From assembly GCA_016196905.1 (NCBI GenBank), contig JACPWV010000186.1, positions 1 through 13,694 of the forward strand: 13,694 nt of DNA, written 5' to 3'. Of this stretch, positions 1 to 6,933 are shown one piece after another; position 1 is the first letter of the stretch, and the number at the start of each line of letters is the position of its first letter. The notes beneath the pieces are model-generated. The model saw nothing but the letters and a program-made list of their open reading frames with translations. It had not been told where the DNA came from and did not search any database. The DNA is from Chloroflexota bacterium. GTDB taxonomy: Bacteria; Chloroflexota; Anaerolineae; UBA7937; JACPPX01. Both the position numbers and the translations under genes were made by a program.

Positions 1-2
1 CC

Positions 3-1490
3 TTGACCGTGAACAGCGTGGGAGCGGTGGCGGTGCTCCTGCCCGCGGCCATAGGTATCGCCCGCGAAACCAAAATCAACCCCTCCAAGTTGCTCATCCC
101 GCTGGCCTTCGGCTCCCTCTGGGGGGGGATGGCCACCCTCTTGACCACGCCCAATCTGTTGGTCAGCGATATCTTGCTGGTGGCTGGCTACGCCCCCCTA
201 TCCTTTTTTGATTTTCTACCCGTGGGGCTGATCGTTGCCCTGGCAGGGATCTTCCTGATGGGAGGATGGGGTTCGGCCCTCCTTCCCGATCGACGGCTGG
301 AGGAGGGGACGCGTGGGATGTGGGGGTTGCGGGAGCGGCTGACCGAGATGTATCACCTCCAGGAACGATTGTTCGAGGTCCGGGTGCGCAGGGATTCGCC
401 CTTAGTGGGCCAGAGCATCGCGCAGAGCCAGTTTGGCCGGGCCCTGGGGGTGACTATCCTCAGCCTGATCCGCGATGGTCGGGCGCGGCTCTCGCCGTCT
501 AAAAGCGAGGTCCTGCAGGCGGGGGATCTGCTGGTGGTGGAAGGCAAGGTCGAGGATTTCTTGAGGATCGAGGGTCTCCAGAATTGGGGGATCGACCTCC
601 AGGTGAACATGGGCAACGAGGCCCTCCAATCCCGCGAGATCGGCATCCTGGAGGCCACCCTCTCGCCCCGCTCCGCCGCGGCGGGCAAGACCCTGCGGGA
701 CCTGAACTTCCGCGATCGCTACGGTTTAACGGTGATCGCTCTGTGGCGCGAAGGCCGGCCTACTCGAACCGGCCTGGCGGATTTGCCTCTGCACCTGGGC
801 GATGCCCTGCTCATCCAAGGCCCACGCAGCAAGATCCGCCTGTTCAAAGGCAATCCCAATTTCATCCTCTTGGACGAGGAGCAGGAAGCGGCGGTACCCG
901 AGAGGGCACCCTGGGCGTTGGCGGCCCTGGGGCTGATGATCCTCCTAGCGGGGAGTGGTTATATACCGGTGTCGATGGCCGCCCTGTCAGGCGCCATGCT
1001 GATGGTGCTCAGTGGCTGCTTGAGCACGGAAGAGGCGTATCAAGCTATTGATTGGCGAGCCCTGGTAATCATCGCCGGCTTGTGGCCTTTGAGTCTGGCT
1101 CTTCAACAGTCGGGGGCGGCCGCTTGGGTGGTGGATGGTCTGGTGGGCAGCGTACGGGGCCTCGGTCCCCTGGGGGTATGGGGGGCCTTCCTGATTGTAA
1201 CCATCGGCTTGGTTCAGATGTTAGGCAGCGCCCCCACCGCTCTGCTGGTAGCCCCCCTGGCCTTGCAGGCCGCCCTGGCTTTGAACATGAACCCGCGTTC
1301 CCTCCTGGTGGGGGTCGCCATCGCCTGCTCTTTTGGCTTCCTCACCCCCCTCAGTCACCCGGCCAACCTGCTGGTCATGGGTCCGGGCGGGTATCGTTTT
1401 AGTGATTACCTCAAAGTCGGCGCGCCCCTGGCGGTCATTCTTTTTCTGGTCGTGCTGGGCGTGCTTCCCCTCTTTTGGCCGTTGGGCTAG
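3..1490 (+). CDS. SLC13/DASS-type permease with two TrkA-C (RCK_C) domains, 5' end outside window
   Basis: The protein is an integral membrane transporter of the SLC13 (divalent anion:sodium symporter) superfamily; sulfate or dicarboxylate are family substrates, and the actual one cannot be read here. The visible 495 residues begin inside the N-terminal membrane half (hydrophobic segments about 1-20, 30-60 and 70-90). Two RCK_C/TrkA-C-like regulatory domains follow at about 120-190 and 210-285, each with the Gly-x-x-Leu and GD-LLV/GDALLIQG pattern of this fold. The C-terminal membrane half (about 300-495) carries the family signature TPLSHPANLLVMGPGGY near residue 449. The first TTG in frame is only an internal Leu codon, so the gene is partial at its 5' end. 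Permeases with two inserted TrkA-C domains are common in bacteria, and the insert is presumed to sense a small ligand. It ends 155 nt before the next probable start and need not be co-transcribed. Family certain, substrate unknown. Confidence 0.88.
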   Translation: MTVNSVGAVAVLLPAAIGIARETKINPSKLLIPLAFGSLWGGMATLLTTPNLLVSDILLVAGYAPLSFFDFLPVGLIVALAGIFLMGGWGSALLPDRRLEEGTRGMWGLRERLTEMYHLQERLFEVRVRRDSPLVGQSIAQSQFGRALGVTILSLIRDGRARLSPSKSEVLQAGDLLVVEGKVEDFLRIEGLQNWGIDLQVNMGNEALQSREIGILEATLSPRSAAAGKTLRDLNFRDRYGLTVIALWREGRPTRTGLADLPLHLGDALLIQGPRSKIRLFKGNPNFILLDEEQEAAVPERAPWALAALGLMILLAGSGYIPVSMAALSGAMLMVLSGCLSTEEAYQAIDWRALVIIAGLWPLSLALQQSGAAAWVVDGLVGSVRGLGPLGVWGAFLIVTIGLVQMLGSAPTALLVAPLALQAALALNMNPRSLLVGVAIACSFGFLTPLSHPANLLVMGPGGYRFSDYLKVGAPLAVILFLVVLGVLPLFWPLG

Positions 1491-1645
1491 AGCGACGGCG
1501 CAGCGTAGTTTTTCCCCAGCGTAATTTAGTTTACGATGGATAGCACGACTTGAAGCTATTATGGGGTAGCTTTGCCTAGCTCCCGGTAAGGAATTCGCAA
1601 TGTCCGGTCTATAGGATGGAATCCATAAACCGAGTGAGGTGGACG

Positions 1646-2197
1646 ATGCTGAAGCGATGGTTTGCGTCTAGCGCGCTGATCGGGCTGCTGGGGGTGGCCT
1701 GTGCCGCGGGGACCTCGCCGACCGAAGCGCCCCCTGGCGAGGCCCCTCCTCAGCAGACGGCCCCGCCCCAGTGGGTGAACCTCGAGCTGACCGATGTCAA
1801 TAGCGGACAGACTTTTCGCCTAGCCGACTTTGAGGGTCGCTTTGTGCTGTTGGAGGAGATGGCGGTGTGGTGCCCCCTATGTTTGGATCAACAGCTGCAG
1901 TTGCGCGAGGCTAAGAGCCTTTTGGGCGATGAGGTGGTGCTGGTCTCCATCGACGTGGATCCCAACGAGGATGCCGCCATCCTGAGCCAGCATGCCCAGC
2001 GCAACGGCCTTTCCTGGGCCTTCGCCGTGGCCCCGCCGGAACTGTCCCGGGCCTTAGCTGACCAATTCGGGTTCGGGGTCTTAAGCCCGCCCTCCACGCC
2101 AGTCATCCTCCTCGACAAAGAGTTGGTACCTCACCTCTTGCCCTACGGCATCAAATCCTCCAGCGGGCTCCTGGCCCTGATAAAGCAGTATCAGTAG
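1646..2197 (+). CDS. TlpA/ResA-like thiol-disulfide lipoprotein
   Basis: This is a thioredoxin-fold protein tethered outside the cytoplasmic membrane. I place the start at ATG 1646, which gives a short basic n-region (MLKRW), a hydrophobic stretch and a lipobox-like LGVAC with lipid-acceptor Cys19; GAGGTGG lies just upstream at 1636-1642. An in-frame ATG at 1616 would add ten residues before the signal peptide and lacks a good ribosome-binding site. Residues 21-42 are a Pro/Ala/Glu linker, then an AhpC/TSA-redoxin fold with the active site WCPLC (Cys76, Cys79) and a later Thr-Pro (Pro152) in the cis-Pro position. The -3 residue of the lipobox is Gly, which is not ideal. The next gene, a CcdA-like carrier, begins 8 nt after the stop, so the two form a reductant relay: CcdA carries electrons across the membrane and this protein reduces disulfides, classically those of apocytochrome c. 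With the cytochromes at 9067-12320 that role is likely but not proven. Confidence 0.85.
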   Translation: MLKRWFASSALIGLLGVACAAGTSPTEAPPGEAPPQQTAPPQWVNLELTDVNSGQTFRLADFEGRFVLLEEMAVWCPLCLDQQLQLREAKSLLGDEVVLVSIDVDPNEDAAILSQHAQRNGLSWAFAVAPPELSRALADQFGFGVLSPPSTPVILLDKELVPHLLPYGIKSSSGLLALIKQYQ

Positions 2198-2205
2198 GAC
2201 ACACG

Positions 2206-2883
2206 ATGCTCTTGCAGCAGTTGGTGCCTGTGCTGTTCCTGGGACTCGTTTCCAGCGGCAGCCCCTGCGCCCTTCCGCTCTATCCCGGTTTTTTGGCCTA
2301 CCTGAGCCGGAGCGAGTCTTTTTGGGTTGGACGGCGGGGCAGCTTCTTTCTCGGACTCTTGGTGCTCTTGGGCGTGCTGACCATGATGTTAGCTATGGGC
2401 TTTATATTAGCGAGCCTTAGCATCGCCGTGGGCCGCGCGCTTAGCGTGGCGGTGCCGCTGGCCGACGCGCTGATCATTGGCCTGGGCGCGTTGCTGTTGG
2501 CCAATCGCAACCCTTTCGCCCGCCTGCCCCAGCCCACGGCGCCCTTGTTTCAGCACCCCTACGCCAGCGCCTACGTTTACGGGCTGATCTACGGCCCCTT
2601 GACGTTGCCCTGCTCTGGGGCGCTGATGGTCAGCTTGTTCGCCCTCTCCATCTCGGTAGGCGATTTCTTAAACAAGCTGTTATTCTTCTCCGTTTACGGC
2701 CTTGGCTTTGGGATACCGCTTTTGGTGCTTTCTCTCCTGGCTCGAGTGCGCCAGGAGTGGTTAGTGCGCGCCGTGGCCGAGCGTTCGGCTCTGTTCAACC
2801 GGGTGGCGGGGACGGTCCTGATCGGGGTGGCGGTGTATGACCTGACCATCAACTTCGAGTTCTTGCGCCTGTATCTTTCTTAG
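2206..2883 (+). CDS. ccdA: CcdA-like (DsbD transmembrane-domain) thiol reductant carrier
   Basis: The 225-residue protein is a polytopic membrane protein with about six hydrophobic segments, the usual size of CcdA. It carries the two hallmark cysteines in symmetric membrane positions: PCALPLYPGFLAYL with Cys21 near the N-terminus and LPCSGALMV with Cys136 in the second half. In the CcdA/DsbD family these two cysteines pass electrons from cytoplasmic thioredoxin to extracytoplasmic thiol proteins, for cytochrome c maturation or disulfide repair. It follows the TlpA-like lipoprotein by 8 nt and is surely in the same operon, which names its probable partner. The final helix is followed by only a few residues, also normal for the family. 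No clear terminator is seen in the 47 nt to the convergent gene. A dedicated role in cytochrome c assembly rather than general disulfide reduction is inferred from the context. Confidence 0.88.
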   Translation: MLLQQLVPVLFLGLVSSGSPCALPLYPGFLAYLSRSESFWVGRRGSFFLGLLVLLGVLTMMLAMGFILASLSIAVGRALSVAVPLADALIIGLGALLLANRNPFARLPQPTAPLFQHPYASAYVYGLIYGPLTLPCSGALMVSLFALSISVGDFLNKLLFFSVYGLGFGIPLLVLSLLARVRQEWLVRAVAERSALFNRVAGTVLIGVAVYDLTINFEFLRLYLS

Positions 2884-2930
2884 CAGTCTGGCATAACGTC
2901 GCTGTCGGCTTTGGCCCCTCATTAGACCAC

Positions 2931-3344
2931 TCATTCATATCCCTCTGCGTTAAGAACATCCTGCCTCAACTGTTCGGGATTCGCGAGTCTCCAGCGTACA
3001 TGTTCAGCCCACTCTCGATTCCCTATAACGATCGCTAGGGCAGCGAGGCAACTTTCGAAGTAAGCGTCAGCTGGCCAAGCATCGAATACACAGAAGTATA
3101 GTGCCTCGTCAAGCGTTTCTGTCGGATGCCACGATGTCATAATTACTGAGTCGTTGTTAGGCTCCGGGTCAAGTTCAAATGCTGCAAGATCGATTAGATC
3201 GTGGACGTGTTCGCAGCCAGGGCCCCACACGCAGAAGTATGTAGCACCGTAGCCCAAGAGGGTTCGGGCGACATTGCGAATGGAGTCATCAGGGGTCCTC
3301 CTGGCATCCCATGCGATGAAGCACACAAAGTATCGACTCGACAA
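2931..3344 (-). CDS. Orphan AT-rich gene, uncharacterised small protein (possibly DUF7684-like)
   Basis: The 137-residue frame encodes a soluble, acidic protein with RYFVCFIAWDA near its start, a Cys-rich centre (YFCVWGPGCEHVHDLID) and EALYFCVFDAWPAD further on. The conserved-looking aromatic/Cys pattern resembles the DUF7684 family as I remember it; no function is known to me. The start is doubtful. TTG at 3344 has no clear ribosome-binding site, and the frame stays open upstream for 20 codons (back to a TAG at 3405-3407) with residues that look like genuine protein (ITKLPHTL) but with no ATG or GTG. Either translation begins at a rare codon or the true 5' end has decayed. Base composition is visibly more AT-rich than all neighbours and codon choice is less GC-biased, suggesting recent acquisition. 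It converges with ccdA and has no operon partner. Confidence 0.6.
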   Translation of the reverse strand: MSSRYFVCFIAWDARRTPDDSIRNVARTLLGYGATYFCVWGPGCEHVHDLIDLAAFELDPEPNNDSVIMTSWHPTETLDEALYFCVFDAWPADAYFESCLAALAIVIGNREWAEHVRWRLANPEQLRQDVLNAEGYE

Positions 3345-3477
3345 CTGGAGAGTGTGAGGGAGCTTTGTAATATCAAGTAGATCGAGAAGGTATAGATCCC
3401 TTCCCTAGGTTTCTGCCCGTCTTAGATCCTCGAGGGTCTCCATAGCTTATCGCGATCTAAGCATTGACTAGGAACAA

Positions 3478-3499
3478 GGGCCCGGCTGTAGCCGGGCCC
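3478..3499 (-). terminator. Strong hairpin terminator of the phosphoribosyltransferase gene
   Basis: A perfect 9-bp GC-only stem, GGGCCCGGC paired with GCCGGGCCC, closes a 4-nt loop 18 nt past the stop of the minus-strand gene. On the minus strand it is followed by TTGTTCC, a weak U-run, so termination may be only partly intrinsic. Confidence 0.75.
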
Positions 3500-3517
3500 T
3501 CTGATTTCTGGATCGAA

Positions 3518-4024
3518 TCAGGGGGTGGGGAGCGGGGTCAGCCGCCCCTCCGGCTCCCAGGGGTAAACAATCCAATCGTCGGTTACGGCGGCATAGTAAT
3601 CGGGGCGAGCCTCGGGGAAGAGCGAGCGAGCCGGCTTGTAGTGGAGCACCGCCAGCTCGGGCTGGCCGCCCGCGTGCTCGACCCTTTCGCGCACGGCCAT
3701 GATGGTCTTGCCCGTGTCCCACACATCGTCCACCACCAGGATGCGTTGGCGGACGAGCAAGGAATCGCTGGGGAATTGCAGAAACACCGGCCAGTCGATG
3801 CTCTCCCCCTCTCCGATGTAGAACTGCACTGAAGCGGTGAGCACGTGTCGGATATCCAAGGCCTCGGCCAGTAAGCCGCTGGGCACGATCCCTCCGCGGG
3901 TGATGGCCAGCAGCGCATCATAGTTCGCAGCAATGGGGAATTGACCCAGCAACCGCTGGATCAGCTCCTCTATATCCTGCCAGGTCAAATGGACGCGGTT
4001 GATTCCGCGCTCTTTTTCCATCAT
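3518..4024 (-). CDS. Phosphoribosyltransferase (purine/xanthine-hypoxanthine type, COG2236-like)
   Basis: This is a cytoplasmic type I phosphoribosyltransferase that would join a base to PRPP. The PRPP-binding signature ILVVDDVWDTGKTI lies at residues 95-108, with the two acidic residues and the DTGKT loop intact. An N-terminal LLAITRGGIVPSGLLA (residues 38-53) supplies the pyrophosphate loop, and the late DDWIVYPWE (149-157) is typical of the COG2236 group of predicted purine phosphoribosyltransferases, to which xanthine/hypoxanthine enzymes belong. The 168-residue length is usual. I chose ATG 4024; ATG 4021 is equally possible, and a TTG at 4045 would extend it by seven residues. No Shine-Dalgarno sequence is evident for any of them. 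It sits about 200 nt downstream of fabF on the same strand with no promoter I can recognise between, so it may be expressed by readthrough. The base specificity cannot be told from sequence. Confidence 0.85.
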   Translation of the reverse strand: MMEKERGINRVHLTWQDIEELIQRLLGQFPIAANYDALLAITRGGIVPSGLLAEALDIRHVLTASVQFYIGEGESIDWPVFLQFPSDSLLVRQRILVVDDVWDTGKTIMAVRERVEHAGGQPELAVLHYKPARSLFPEARPDYYAAVTDDWIVYPWEPEGRLTPLPTP

Positions 4025-4121
4025 CGGCTTAAGAGATGGTGTCAAGGATCTGGTTTGCGGAGCTAGGGGTCGAGGAGTTCCGTGAATTTCGCATGGGGTG
4101 GGCTATCAATGTCGGCTGTGC

Positions 4122-4189
4122 TCAGCAAAAGCTGATCGTCCCCGGCAACCGACGAGGCAGTCCGGTAAAAGGAAGGTGGGCATGCCCAC
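4122..4189. repeat. fabF-phosphoribosyltransferase spacer with two small palindromes
   Basis: The roughly 200-nt spacer 4025-4221 carries no convincing gene. It holds TCAGC-AAAA-GCTGA (4122-4135) and a perfect 14-nt palindrome GTGGGCATGCCCAC (4176-4189). The latter can form a 5-bp hairpin and is followed on the minus strand by CTTCCTTTTA, so it could weakly terminate fabF transcription. Confidence 0.35.
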
Positions 4190-4221
4190 TCGCCAGTTTT
4201 GGAGTCCAAAGGGATTCGAAC

Positions 4222-5472
4222 TCACTCTTGGTATCGACCCAGGACCAGGGAGGCGTTCTGTCCACCGAAGCCGAAAGAGTTGCTGAGCACTTTATCGACC
4301 TCAGCACGGCGGGCCACGTTGGGCACGCAATCCAGGTCGCATTCAGGATCCGGCGCGGTGTAGTTGATGGTGGGGTGGATGATCTGATCGCGGATGCTCA
4401 GGATGGAGGCGATAGCCTCCACCGCGCCGGCCGCCCCGATCAGGTGCCCGATCATCGATTTAGTGGCGCTCACCCGGATATTGTAAGCCTGCTCTCCAAA
4501 GACGCGCTTGATCGCCACCGTCTCCGCCACATCCCCCAGAGGGGTGGCGGTGGCGTGGGCGTTGATGTAGTCGATCTCCTCCGGGTTGATGTGCGCATGC
4601 TGGAGGGCTCGTTGCATGGCCAGGGCGGCGCCCATCCCGCTTGGCTCGGGGGCGGTGACATGGTAGGCGTCGGCGGAGACCCCATAGCCCAGCACCTCTC
4701 CGTAGATGCGGGCGCCCCGGCTCACCGCGTGCTCTATACTCTCCAAGACCAGGATGCCCGCCCCCTCGCCGGCCACGAAGCCGTCCCGCTCTTTATCGAA
4801 AGGGCGGGAGGCCTTGGCAGGCTCCTCGTTCCGGCTGGAGAGGGCGCGCATCGCCAGCAGCCCGGCCAGCCCCAGTTCGCACAGGGCGGCTTCGCTCCCG
4901 CCGGCCAACATCGCCTCGGCGTCGCCGTCGCGGATGACCTTAGTCGCCTCCCCGATGGCCTGCGTCCCCGAGGCGCAGGCGGTGACCACCGTGGCGTTGT
5001 AGCCACGCAGTCCGAACAAGTAGCTGATCTGGTAAGCGGCAGCGTTGGGCATCAGGTTGGGGATGAATAGCGGCGAGATGCGCCGGCCTCCCTTCTCCAA
5101 GAGGGTGAGGTGGGCTTCCTCCGCCTCGGTCAACCCGCCGCCGATCCCCGTCCCGATCACCACCCCGACCTGATCGGCTTCCTCTCGGGGAGGGGTGTAA
5201 CCCGCGTCTTTCAAAGCCATGCGCGCGGCGGCCACCGCGAATTGGCTGAAGCGCGCCATGCGCCGGGTCTCCTTGGCGTCCAGGTAATTCTGGGGATCGA
5301 ACCCCTTCACCTCCCCGGCGATCTGCACCGAATAGCTGGAAGGATCGAAGAGGGTGATGCGGTCGATGCCCGAGCGTCCGGCCAGCAGGCCACCCCAGGT
5401 TTCCTCCACGCTCAGACCCAGGGGGGTGAGCGCCCCCAGGCCGGTCACCACCACGCGACGGTTGTTCCTCAT
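4222..5472 (-). CDS. fabF: 3-oxoacyl-[acyl-carrier-protein] synthase II
   Basis: FabF condenses malonyl-ACP with acyl-ACP in fatty-acid elongation in the cytoplasm. The 416-residue protein shows the whole thiolase-fold ketosynthase: the N-terminal RRVVVTGLGALTPLG, nucleophile in TACASGTQA (Cys166), first active-site His in NAHATATPLGD (His306), Lys338 and His343 in KSMIGHLIGAAGA, and the C-terminal NSFGFGGQNASLV. I start it at ATG 5472 because AGGAG at 5479-5483 lies 6 nt upstream; an in-frame GTG at 5490 would precede this site. The His306 loop reads HATATPLGD where most FabF have HGTSTPLND, a mild variation. A near-consensus sigma-70-type promoter lies about 35 nt upstream (5509-5537). No other fatty-acid gene (acpP, fabD, fabG) is adjacent, so this looks like a stand-alone copy and other fab genes may lie elsewhere. 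Confidence 0.95.
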   Translation of the reverse strand: MRNNRRVVVTGLGALTPLGLSVEETWGGLLAGRSGIDRITLFDPSSYSVQIAGEVKGFDPQNYLDAKETRRMARFSQFAVAAARMALKDAGYTPPREEADQVGVVIGTGIGGGLTEAEEAHLTLLEKGGRRISPLFIPNLMPNAAAYQISYLFGLRGYNATVVTACASGTQAIGEATKVIRDGDAEAMLAGGSEAALCELGLAGLLAMRALSSRNEEPAKASRPFDKERDGFVAGEGAGILVLESIEHAVSRGARIYGEVLGYGVSADAYHVTAPEPSGMGAALAMQRALQHAHINPEEIDYINAHATATPLGDVAETVAIKRVFGEQAYNIRVSATKSMIGHLIGAAGAVEAIASILSIRDQIIHPTINYTAPDPECDLDCVPNVARRAEVDKVLSNSFGFGGQNASLVLGRYQE

Positions 5473-5508
5473 CTTCGGCTCCTGTTTCACGGCGAGCAGA
5501 CTGTGGGC

Positions 5509-5537
5509 ATCTTACCTAGGCTGCGGGCCTTTGTCAA
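5509..5537 (-). promoter_or_regulatory. fabF promoter
   Basis: On the minus strand TTGACA (5537-5532) and TAAGAT (5514-5509) are separated by exactly 17 nt. The predicted transcript start near 5502 leaves a leader of about 30 nt that contains the AGGAG site. Match to housekeeping-sigma consensus is 6/6 and 5/6. Confidence 0.8.
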
Positions 5538-5705
5538 CGAAACAGAAGAGGACGCCGCGATGAAAATCAGCGTCCCTCGAGAAGGTGACAATTACAGGCC
5601 TGCTGCCTGCGAGGCTAGCGCCGCGCAGAGTTCACCACCATAATATTGAGATGAAGATCAGAAGAACTCGATAGCGCTTTTCCGTTGATCGCCGGCCGCC
5701 AGTTG

Positions 5706-6161
5706 CTAGCCGCCGCTCGCCAGCCGCCCGTCAGGCTGAGAGTCCCGAGGCCCGTTTCCCTCCAAGGCCTGTTGGAGTTGGGCGCGCAGGGTCTCGGTGC
5801 TGGCGAAGCCGTGATTGATGGCCTTCACCGATGAGTCATCCGTGATCACTACCGTCGTGGGCAAGGTGAGCACCCGGAAGCGGCCGGCCAGGTCGCGCCG
5901 GGCCAGGGCGTCGATCTCCACAATGTTCACCTGACCGGCCAAGTCTTTCCTTAGCTCCTCCAGGGCGGGCGTTTGGCGAGCGTGGCACTGAGTGCAGCCC
6001 GCGCCGGTGAAGTAGAGGATGGTGGGCTGATCGGGCAGCGGGGCAAACTGGGAGAGATCTAGCCTTAGGCTCCGGATAAGGCGGGCCTTCCAGACTCGAT
6101 AGGCCAGCCAGGCCGTTCCTAAGGCCAACAAGATCAGGCCCAGCCAGAGTAAGCGATCCAT
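5706..6161 (-). CDS. Membrane-anchored thioredoxin-like protein
   Basis: The 151-residue protein has one N-terminal membrane segment (about 4-20), a strongly basic stretch (22-33) and a thioredoxin fold. The active site is GAGCTQCHARQ (Cys56, Cys59) and the cis-Pro loop is LTLPTTVV (Pro101); about 30 Gly/Asp/Ser-rich residues trail at the C-terminus. The active site happens to spell CxxCH, the covalent haem-binding signature, but the surrounding fold is a thioredoxin, so a redox-active disulfide is the normal reading. By the positive-inside rule the basic stretch after the helix would put the thioredoxin domain on the cytoplasmic side, which is unusual for an anchored thioredoxin. It follows the DUF4395 gene by 9 nt; DUF4395 membrane proteins are often encoded beside thioredoxins, so the pair is likely one functional unit. 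GGGGAAG precedes the ATG. Confidence 0.85.
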   Translation of the reverse strand: MDRLLWLGLILLALGTAWLAYRVWKARLIRSLRLDLSQFAPLPDQPTILYFTGAGCTQCHARQTPALEELRKDLAGQVNIVEIDALARRDLAGRFRVLTLPTTVVITDDSSVKAINHGFASTETLRAQLQQALEGNGPRDSQPDGRLASGG

Positions 6162-6170
6162 GCTCTTCCC

Positions 6171-6611
6171 CTAGATGGGCATGGGCAGGCGAATGCCCCG
6201 GCGAGCCAGCTGATAATAGATCAAGCAGCCGATACAGATGCCGGGGAAGAAAGTAAGAGCCGTCAGCACGATCACCACCCAGGCCGCCGCCCAGCCCACC
6301 AGCGGCGCGCCCAGGGCGAAGCCCAGGCTGCCCAGGGCCAACACGATCCCGCCCAGGCCCTGGGCGAACTGATGGGAAGCAGGATCATCATCGATGAGGT
6401 TAGGCTTCAGCCACCCTCGCGGCTTGAGCACCTGAAGATAGATCTGCTTGAAAAGGCCCGCCTGGGGCCAGATCGTTCCCGCGATCATCACCGCCCCCAC
6501 GAAGGCGACCAGCCAGGCCTGGCTCAGAAGGAAGCCCAACAGGAGCAGGGTCATGATCGAGGCTCGGTTGAACTGTAGCGTGCTCTGGTCGACTTTCTTT
6601 CCGGTAGTCAT
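6171..6611 (-). CDS. DUF4395 family membrane protein
   Basis: The 146-residue protein opens with VDQSTLQFNRASI, the conserved N-terminal stretch of DUF4395, and has about four hydrophobic segments (about 18-48 as a pair, 85-105 and 108-135). The last segment ends in FFPGICIGCLIYY, with two cysteines (CIGC) that recur in this family. The function of DUF4395 is unknown; its frequent neighbours are thioredoxins and sulfur-transfer proteins, and here a membrane-bound thioredoxin follows after 9 nt. A textbook AGGAGG (6616-6621) lies 4 nt before ATG 6611, so the start is secure. Upstream is a leader of about 270 nt that includes a Rho-independent terminator hairpin (6699-6734), which implies expression by readthrough or conditional antitermination. 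A plausible role is passing thiol or sulfane-sulfur reducing power at the membrane, but that is inference. Confidence 0.85.
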   Translation of the reverse strand: MTTGKKVDQSTLQFNRASIMTLLLLGFLLSQAWLVAFVGAVMIAGTIWPQAGLFKQIYLQVLKPRGWLKPNLIDDDPASHQFAQGLGGIVLALGSLGFALGAPLVGWAAAWVVIVLTALTFFPGICIGCLIYYQLARRGIRLPMPI

Positions 6612-6638
6612 ATCGCCTCCTATGCCCGACTAAACCCT

Positions 6639-6656
6639 GCGAGCGTCATCGCTCGC
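6639..6656 (-). repeat. Perfect hairpin in the DUF4395 mRNA leader
   Basis: GCGAGCG pairs with CGCTCGC across a 4-nt loop, giving 7 bp, about 18 nt upstream of the AGGAGG of the DUF4395 gene. It could act as an mRNA stabiliser or a ribosome-access element; it is not followed by a U-run. Confidence 0.55.
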
Positions 6657-6698
6657 TCCAACACTGCCCATGTTCCATCCCCACTAAGGTGCCCTCCG

Positions 6699-6734
6699 AA
6701 AAAACAACACTGTGTGAATATCACACAGGTTGTT
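6699..6734 (-). terminator. Rho-independent terminator inside the leader of the DUF4395-thioredoxin operon
   Basis: On the minus strand AACAAC then CTGTGTGA (6734-6721), loop TAT, then TCACACAG, one unpaired T and GTTGTT (6717-6703) fold into a 14-bp stem with a single bulge, followed directly by further T residues (6702-6699). This is a proper intrinsic terminator. No gene lies upstream of it on this strand, only a promoter about 180 nt away, so it ends either a short non-coding RNA or an attenuated leader. The inner CTGTGTGA-ATA-TCACACAG is also a perfect 19-bp DNA palindrome and could double as an operator. Confidence 0.7.
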
Positions 6735-6881
6735 AAGGCGCGAGCGGACCACCGCGGAGCGTGGTCGAACTAGATCCCCTCGCGCCTATGGGGGCCCGAA
6801 CAGATGCAGGTTCGGCATACCTGCTCGATCATCGAACCCTTGGTGGGAATCGCCGCGAAATGGGTTTTTCTCATCACCGTC
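6699..6881 (-). ncRNA. Candidate structured leader RNA or small RNA (no known class)
   Basis: The interval runs from the predicted start of the minus-strand promoter (near 6881) to the terminator T-run. It has no convincing coding frame but several strong pairings. GGCGCGAG (6737-6744) pairs with CTCGCGCC (6779-6786), enclosing GACCAC (6747-6752) with GTGGTC (6761-6766). Two mutually exclusive 6-bp stems lie further upstream: GCAGGT/ACCTGC (6806-6811 with 6819-6824) and CCGAAC/GTTCGG (6796-6801 with 6810-6815). A structured domain followed by an intrinsic terminator before an operon is the architecture of riboswitches and other attenuators. I do not recognise the consensus of SAM, TPP, cobalamin, fluoride, guanidine or T-box elements, nor the SRP or 6S RNA. 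It could instead be a free-standing small RNA of about 180 nt. Confidence 0.5.
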
Positions 6882-6887
6882 GTAAAT

Positions 6888-6917
6888 AATATACCATTGT
6901 CGGGGGCGCGTTGTCAA
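6888..6917 (-). promoter_or_regulatory. Promoter of the leader RNA and DUF4395-thioredoxin operon
   Basis: On the minus strand TTGACA (6917-6912) and TATATT (6893-6888) are separated by 18 nt, giving a predicted start near 6881. It stands back-to-back with the plus-strand promoter at 6934-6962, the two -35 boxes being only 16 nt apart, so one regulator could control both directions. Confidence 0.7.
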
Positions 6918-6933
6918 GGTAGCTTTCCTACAC

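Noticed and set aside
1491..1615. Promoter for the TlpA-ccdA operon
   Set aside because: TTGAAG near 1550 has no acceptable -10 at 16-18 nt, so no promoter is claimed.
4200..4222. A TTCGAATC on the minus strand that looks like a tRNA T-loop
   Set aside because: The 5 nt on each side do not pair, no acceptor, D or anticodon arm can be built, and the segment overlaps the end of fabF.
4036..5643. Long plus-strand open frames opposite fabF
   Set aside because: They are shadow frames of a GC-rich gene: fabF has all catalytic residues on the minus strand, a promoter and a ribosome-binding site.
6710..6728. CRP/FNR site, because TGTGA and TCACA flank a centre
   Set aside because: The spacing is 3 nt rather than the 6 nt required by CRP-type sites, and the same bases are explained by the terminator stem.
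6697..6881. 6S RNA or SRP RNA for the structured region
   Set aside because: There is no long end-to-end stem with a central bubble, and no GGAAGCAGCC-type SRP signature loop; the 3' part folds into its own terminator.
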